Shown: one piece after another, positions 14,649-17,520 of the stretch
How positions within the stretch are numbered: the stretch's first letter is position 1
How the letters are laid out: each line of letters begins with the position of its first letter
Source of the DNA: an uncultured Verrucomicrobiales bacterium
GTDB lineage: Bacteria; Verrucomicrobiota; Verrucomicrobiia; Verrucomicrobiales; Akkermansiaceae
NCBI GenBank assembly: GCA_937893015.1
Contig: CALBJX010000099.1
Location: forward strand, 1 to 17,520
Length of the DNA stretch: 17,520 nt
Direction: 5' to 3'
Program-made: the position numbers and the translations under genes
The notes under the pieces: generated by a model
Seen by the model: the letters and a program-made list of their open reading frames with translations, nothing else
Databases searched by the model: none
What the model was told of the DNA's origin: nothing

Positions 14649-15064
14649 AGCTGACCGCCCACCATGCGGGTGAGGGCATTGATCAATTCTTCGGAGCCGT
14701 AGGCATCCGTCTGCGCGAGGTTGAGCATAGCAAGCATGAAACGGCGGATAGCGGAGCGGACTTCGCCGTTATTCATCTTCGTGCGCAGTTCTGCTTCGTC
14801 CTCATTGTCGGGGGCAGGCAGGGCCTCGGCGCGGGTGCGCAGCGTCTGCATTTTTGCGGAAATTTCCTGCACTCTGCTCACGGCGGCATCTGCACTTTCC
14901 TTATCTTTTACTGTCTCCAGCGTATCGGTCAATTCATTGAGCAGCGCCACCGTCTCCTGCCCGATATTCAGGTAGTCCCGGGTGGACGCGGACGTTCCCT
15001 GCGCCTCTGCCGTCGGCAGAGCGAAGAAAAGAAGAAGCAAAGCGGGGAGCACGAGTCGTTTCAT
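14645..15064 (-). CDS. Small secreted helical protein, hypothetical
   Basis: This 139-residue protein starts with a signal peptide (MKRLVLPALLLLFFALPTAEA, cleavage before QGTS). The mature part of about 118 residues is charged and almost entirely helical (YLNIGQETVALLNELTDTLE, AVSRVQEISAKMQTLRTRAE), consistent with a helical bundle or short coiled coil. A segment PAPDNEDEAE separates two helical parts. There is no Cys in the mature part and no catalytic motif. I do not recognise the family. It has the best promoter in the window (TTGACA-17-TAGAAT) and ends overlapping the mutY start by 4 bp, so the two share a transcript; a functional link with DNA repair is not implied. Confidence 0.8.
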   Translation of the reverse strand: MKRLVLPALLLLFFALPTAEAQGTSASTRDYLNIGQETVALLNELTDTLETVKDKESADAAVSRVQEISAKMQTLRTRAEALPAPDNEDEAELRTKMNNGEVRSAIRRFMLAMLNLAQTDAYGSEELINALTRMVGGQL

Positions 15065-15090
15065 GTGCGGAATAGTCTCTTCCTGAACAC

Positions 15091-15119
15091 ATTCTAGCTC
15101 TTGCTTTCCTCACTGTCAA
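15091..15119 (-). promoter_or_regulatory. Consensus sigma-70 promoter of the secreted protein-mutY operon
   Basis: On the minus strand TTGACA (15114-15119), 17 bp and TAGAAT (15091-15096) are nearly perfect. The predicted leader is about 20 nt and contains AGGAAGAG some 12 nt from the ATG. Expression should be strong. Confidence 0.8.
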
Positions 15120-15181
15120 CGGCAAAAGCGCGAAAAGATGCGGGAATGTACGTGCACGCGGGGACTCCTGCCATTTTTTTC

Positions 15182-16090
15182 TTACATGCTCAGCGCGAGG
15201 ACGAAGAGCAGGGCGTGCAGGGAGGTGAGGCCCAGCAGCTTGTTCATGCGCTTGTCTGCCGGGGTGCGGGAGATGGCGAGCAACAGGCAGCCTCCCACGG
15301 CGAGAGTGAGGAGCCATGTCGCGTTCCATTCGAAGCCGGGCAGGAAGAAGGCGGTCTGCTTGAGCGTGGCGTAGGGAGCAACAAGGAAGGCCATGGCCAG
15401 CCCGCGGGCGCGGCTTTCGCCCAGACGCACGGCGAGGGTTTTCTTGCCGGTGGAGGCATCCTCCTTTCGGTCGCGGATGTTGTTGATTTCCAGCAGCACG
15501 CAGAAGAGCAGCCCGCATTGCACGCCGAGGATGACGGCGGCGGCGTACACCTCGAGGTAGGCGGGGTTATACCCGATTTGCATGAACACGGTGCCCATGA
15601 CGGCCACGAGCCCGAAGAAGAGCAGCACGAAAAGCTCCCCGAAGCCGTGGTAGGAGAGCGGGTAGGGCCCGCCCGTGTAGCAGTATGCAATCGCCATGCA
15701 GGGCAGGCCGATGGCGATGACAGGCCAGCCGCGGAACCACAGCAGGGGCAGGGCCGCCGCCGCCGCCGCGCCGAGGAAGAACACGCCGAGCAGCAGGACG
15801 GCCTTGGGCGAGAGCGTGCCGCTGCCCGCGAGTCGCTTGGGCCCTTGGCGATTCTCCGTGTCCGCATGGCGCAGGCCGTCGATGGCGTCGTTGAACACGT
15901 TGCTGGCGATTTGCAGGCAGACGGCGCTCACCAGTGTGCAGGCGGCGAGGAGCCAATCCACCGAGATGCCGAGGGCAGGGAGGTTGTGTTGGAATTTCCA
16001 CACGATGAGCACACCCGCCCACACGGGCACGATAGTGGCGGCGAGTGTTTTCGGTCGCGTGGCGGAGAGAATGGCGAGGAACTTACTCAT
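15182..16090 (-). CDS. menA: 1,4-dihydroxy-2-naphthoate polyprenyltransferase MenA
   Basis: This 302-residue UbiA-superfamily membrane enzyme attaches the polyprenyl chain to 1,4-dihydroxy-2-naphthoate, giving demethylmenaquinone. It has two Asp-rich motifs that bind magnesium-diphosphate: NVFNDAIDGLRHAD (64-77), followed by the MenA-type RQGPKRLAGSG, and NNIRDRKEDASTGKKTLAVR (203-222). About eight to nine membrane helices are visible, beginning with ATIVPVWAGVLIV. The opening FLAILSATRPKTLAATIVPV is typical of MenA. The ATG at 16088-16090 lies 7 bp after the stop of the DUF3820-like gene, so it is the third gene of the pyrC operon. It shows that the organism makes menaquinone, in keeping with the multiheme cytochrome nearby. 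Confidence 0.93.
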   Translation of the reverse strand: MSKFLAILSATRPKTLAATIVPVWAGVLIVWKFQHNLPALGISVDWLLAACTLVSAVCLQIASNVFNDAIDGLRHADTENRQGPKRLAGSGTLSPKAVLLLGVFFLGAAAAAALPLLWFRGWPVIAIGLPCMAIAYCYTGGPYPLSYHGFGELFVLLFFGLVAVMGTVFMQIGYNPAYLEVYAAAVILGVQCGLLFCVLLEINNIRDRKEDASTGKKTLAVRLGESRARGLAMAFLVAPYATLKQTAFFLPGFEWNATWLLTLAVGGCLLLAISRTPADKRMNKLLGLTSLHALLFVLALSM

Positions 16091-16097
16091 AAAACGA

Positions 16098-16388
16098 TTA
16101 GCGGGGATAAAGTCGGCGGCCGCCGTTGGCGGCGCGGTAGGGATGAAAGAGTTTGTCGAGCCCGGCGTTCTTGATGAGCAGGCATTGCTCCATCAGTTCG
16201 CCCAGCCGCCCTTTCGGGAAGCCTCGCTGCCAAAACCAGTCGAGGTATTCCGTCGGCAGGTCCATGAGCGGGCAACCCTTCGGCGGATAGGTTGCGGGGC
16301 CGTACATGCCGTAGGGCATGTGCATGGCGGCAATCTCCGCGAGCAGCGCACGCAGGTCTTCCGCCGTCGGCATGGGGGCGTCTTCCAT
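16098..16388 (-). CDS. DUF3820-like small protein
   Basis: This protein of about 96 residues matches the short DUF3820 family (annotated in places as a putative quorum-sensing-regulated virulence factor, without a settled function). The family signature is visible as MPYGMYG, then LMDLPTEYLDWFWQRGFPKG, then RLGELMEQCLLIKNAGLDKL. An insertion (PATYPPKGC) lies between the MPYGxY and DLP parts, where typical members have a short KGR-like link. The start at 16388 is chosen because it falls one base after the pyrC stop (TGA-T-ATG); an ATG at 16373 with GGAAG upstream is an alternative, and an in-frame ATG at 16412 would overlap pyrC by 23 bp. It sits between pyrC and menA in a compact operon. Function not known. 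Confidence 0.82.
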   Translation of the reverse strand: MEDAPMPTAEDLRALLAEIAAMHMPYGMYGPATYPPKGCPLMDLPTEYLDWFWQRGFPKGRLGELMEQCLLIKNAGLDKLFHPYRAANGGRRLYPR

Positions 16389-16389
16389 A

Positions 16390-17397
16390 TCAGCGCACAA
16401 CGCTCCACGCAAGCTCTTCGCCGGCGAACATGGGGACGACTGTTTGCCCGAAACTGCGGTAAGCTGCGGGTACCTGCATGGGGGTGTCGCAGAGCGTGAC
16501 CTGCTTGGCCGCGGGTGTCAGGCCGTAGTGGCGGCAGGCATTGCCGGAGACGAAGCCCTGCAGCTTGTCGAGTGCGCCGTGCTCCGCAAAGAGCTGAGCC
16601 AGCGCGGGCAGGGCAACGGGGGCGGTGAACACGCCCGCCGCGCAGCCGCAGCATTCCTTCTTGTGTTGCGGGTGGGGGGCGGAGTCGCTGCCGAAGAAGA
16701 GCCGCGGGTGCCCGCCGAGCGCGGCGGAGAGAAGAGCTTCTTTATCCTCGGGGCGCTTGGCGATGGGCTTGCAGAAGAGGTGGGGCTTCAGCGCACCGCC
16801 CGCCACATCATTCAGGGTGATGAGCAGGTGTTGCAGCGTGACCGTGGCGCAGATATTCGGAAACTCATCCAGCAGCTGCACGGCGGCGGCGGTGGTGATG
16901 TGCTCCATGCAGAGTTTCAGTTTGGGGAATCGGGTGGCCAGCGCACGATAGGTGGCGAGAAACTCCGCCTCGCGGTCCATCACGAAGCCGTGGCTTTCGC
17001 CGTGCACGAGCAGGGGGATGCCCATCTCCTCCATGGTGCGCAGGGTGGGTTCGGCCTCGGCGAAGTCGCGCAGACCGCCCTCGCTGTTGGTGGTGATGCC
17101 CGCAGGGTAGAGCTTGAAGCCGAAGAAACCGGGCGTGGCCGCGGCAGCAGCCAGCTGCGCCTCGCTCATCGGGGTGAAGAATAGGGTCATGTAGCGCGTG
17201 AAGGCCGCGCCGCCCATGGCGCTCTCAATGCGCTCAGCATAGGCCTGCATCATCTCGGGCGTGCTGACGGGCGGCACGAGATTCGGCATGATGACCGCGC
17301 CCGCAAAATCTGCGGAGAGCGGTGCCGTCAGGCGCAGCATATCGCCGTCGCGCAGGTGCAGGTGCATATCCAAAGGCGAAGAGAGGGAGATTTGCAT
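16390..17397 (-). CDS. pyrC: Dihydroorotase, class II (PyrC)
   Basis: This 335-residue zinc enzyme of pyrimidine synthesis interconverts carbamoyl-aspartate and dihydroorotate. The metal and active-site residues are all present: His12/His14 in MHLHLRDGD, the carboxylated Lys95 in GFKLYPAG, His132 in LLVHGES, His166 in CMEHITT, and Asp238 with His242 in FFGSDSAPH. Length is near E. coli PyrC (348). The ATG at 17395-17397 is supported by TTGCCC-17-TAGAAT ending 6 nt upstream, which predicts a leaderless mRNA. It is the first gene of the pyrC-DUF3820-menA operon; a shared need for these unrelated pathways is not obvious. It is divergent from a probable glycosyltransferase at the window edge. Confidence 0.95.
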   Translation of the reverse strand: MQISLSSPLDMHLHLRDGDMLRLTAPLSADFAGAVIMPNLVPPVSTPEMMQAYAERIESAMGGAAFTRYMTLFFTPMSEAQLAAAAATPGFFGFKLYPAGITTNSEGGLRDFAEAEPTLRTMEEMGIPLLVHGESHGFVMDREAEFLATYRALATRFPKLKLCMEHITTAAAVQLLDEFPNICATVTLQHLLITLNDVAGGALKPHLFCKPIAKRPEDKEALLSAALGGHPRLFFGSDSAPHPQHKKECCGCAAGVFTAPVALPALAQLFAEHGALDKLQGFVSGNACRHYGLTPAAKQVTLCDTPMQVPAAYRSFGQTVVPMFAGEELAWSVVR

Positions 17398-17403
17398 GCA
17401 CCG

Positions 17404-17432
17404 ATTCTACCACGCTGCTTCCGCGCGGGCAA
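17404..17432 (-). promoter_or_regulatory. pyrC operon promoter, predicted leaderless start
   Basis: On the minus strand TTGCCC (17427-17432), 17 bp and TAGAAT (17404-17409) form the promoter. The -10 ends 6 nt before the pyrC ATG, so there is no room for a Shine-Dalgarno sequence or an attenuator leader of the kind found at some pyrimidine operons. Confidence 0.65.
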
Positions 17433-17469
17433 GTGCTTTCACATGCCGAATGAAGTGCCGCATGGTAGC

Positions 17470-17486
17470 GATAACTATAAATTATC
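17470..17486. promoter_or_regulatory. Inverted repeat GATAA-N7-TTATC abutting a start codon
   Basis: GATAA (17470-17474) and TTATC (17482-17486) are perfect 5-bp arms around CTATAAA. The TATAAA (17476-17481) would be a -10 ending 5 nt before the ATG at 17487, but I see no TTG-type -35. It could be an operator over a leaderless promoter or an AT-rich coincidence. Confidence 0.3.
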
Positions 17487-17520
17487 ATGTCTGATTCTCC
17501 TACCTTGTCTGTTGTCATTC
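17487..17520 (+). CDS. Start of a probable family 2 glycosyltransferase (partial)
   Basis: The ATG at 17487 opens a frame reading MSDSPTLSVVI to the window end, 11 codons. The LSVVI segment after a short polar start is how many family 2 glycosyltransferases begin (usually continuing PVYNE), and it lies 89 bp from the divergent pyrC. Only the start is visible, so the call is tentative; too little sequence remains to test any catalytic motif. Confidence 0.4.
   Translation, partial: MSDSPTLSVVI

Overview
This is a GC-rich, gene-dense chromosomal stretch from a menaquinone-making bacterium. It has tandem PilT-type pilus ATPases, an eight-heme lipoprotein cytochrome with a TPR tail, a UbiA-family MenA, class II dihydroorotase, Rep-type helicase, MutY and weak Shine-Dalgarno use. 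Together these point to the Verrucomicrobiota/Planctomycetota side of the tree, most likely a gut-type verrucomicrobium. That placement is inference; there is no rRNA or other marker here. I see no mobile element, CRISPR array, tRNA or rRNA. The genes look like ordinary chromosomal ones.

Layout. 1-1137: a short heptamer repeat, a six-helix membrane protein (-) and a small secreted protein (+), divergently transcribed. 1115-3187: a LysR-type regulator (-) divergent from a secreted Cys-nucleophile alpha/beta hydrolase (+), with a near-textbook LysR control region between them. 3246-4991: a DXP-synthase-like transketolase-family enzyme (+) whose acceptor pocket looks altered. 5186-7186: Rep/PcrA-type helicase (-). 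7331-9850: two tandem PilT-family ATPases (+), the first with a duplicated N-terminal domain, closed by a strong terminator. 9988-12857: eight-heme cytochrome lipoprotein plus a four-helix membrane protein (+), closed by a 15-bp bidirectional terminator. 12952-15064: sugar O-acetyltransferase, MutY and a small secreted helical protein (all -). 15182-17397: pyrC, a DUF3820-like gene and menA as a compact operon (-). 17487-end: the first codons of a probable family 2 glycosyltransferase (+).

The most unexpected signal is in the promoters. Ten start regions carry a readable TTGnnn-17/18-TAnnnT element. In five of them (small secreted protein 685, lysR 2017, DXS-like 3246, cytochrome 9988, pyrC 17397) the -10 box ends only 6-7 nt before the ATG, so transcription should begin at or within a base of the start codon. 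Two more (membrane protein 600, helicase 7186) leave a predicted leader of only about 4-6 nt. This window therefore predicts common leaderless transcription in this organism. Two of these promoters also carry inverted repeats in the -35/-10 spacer: exactly filling it at lysR, and covering most of it while overlapping the -35 by 2 bp at the DXS-like gene. This suggests direct repressor control.

Other points worth following are the DXS-like enzyme with three substituted substrate residues, the double-N-domain PilT paralogue, and the cytochrome/membrane-protein pair.
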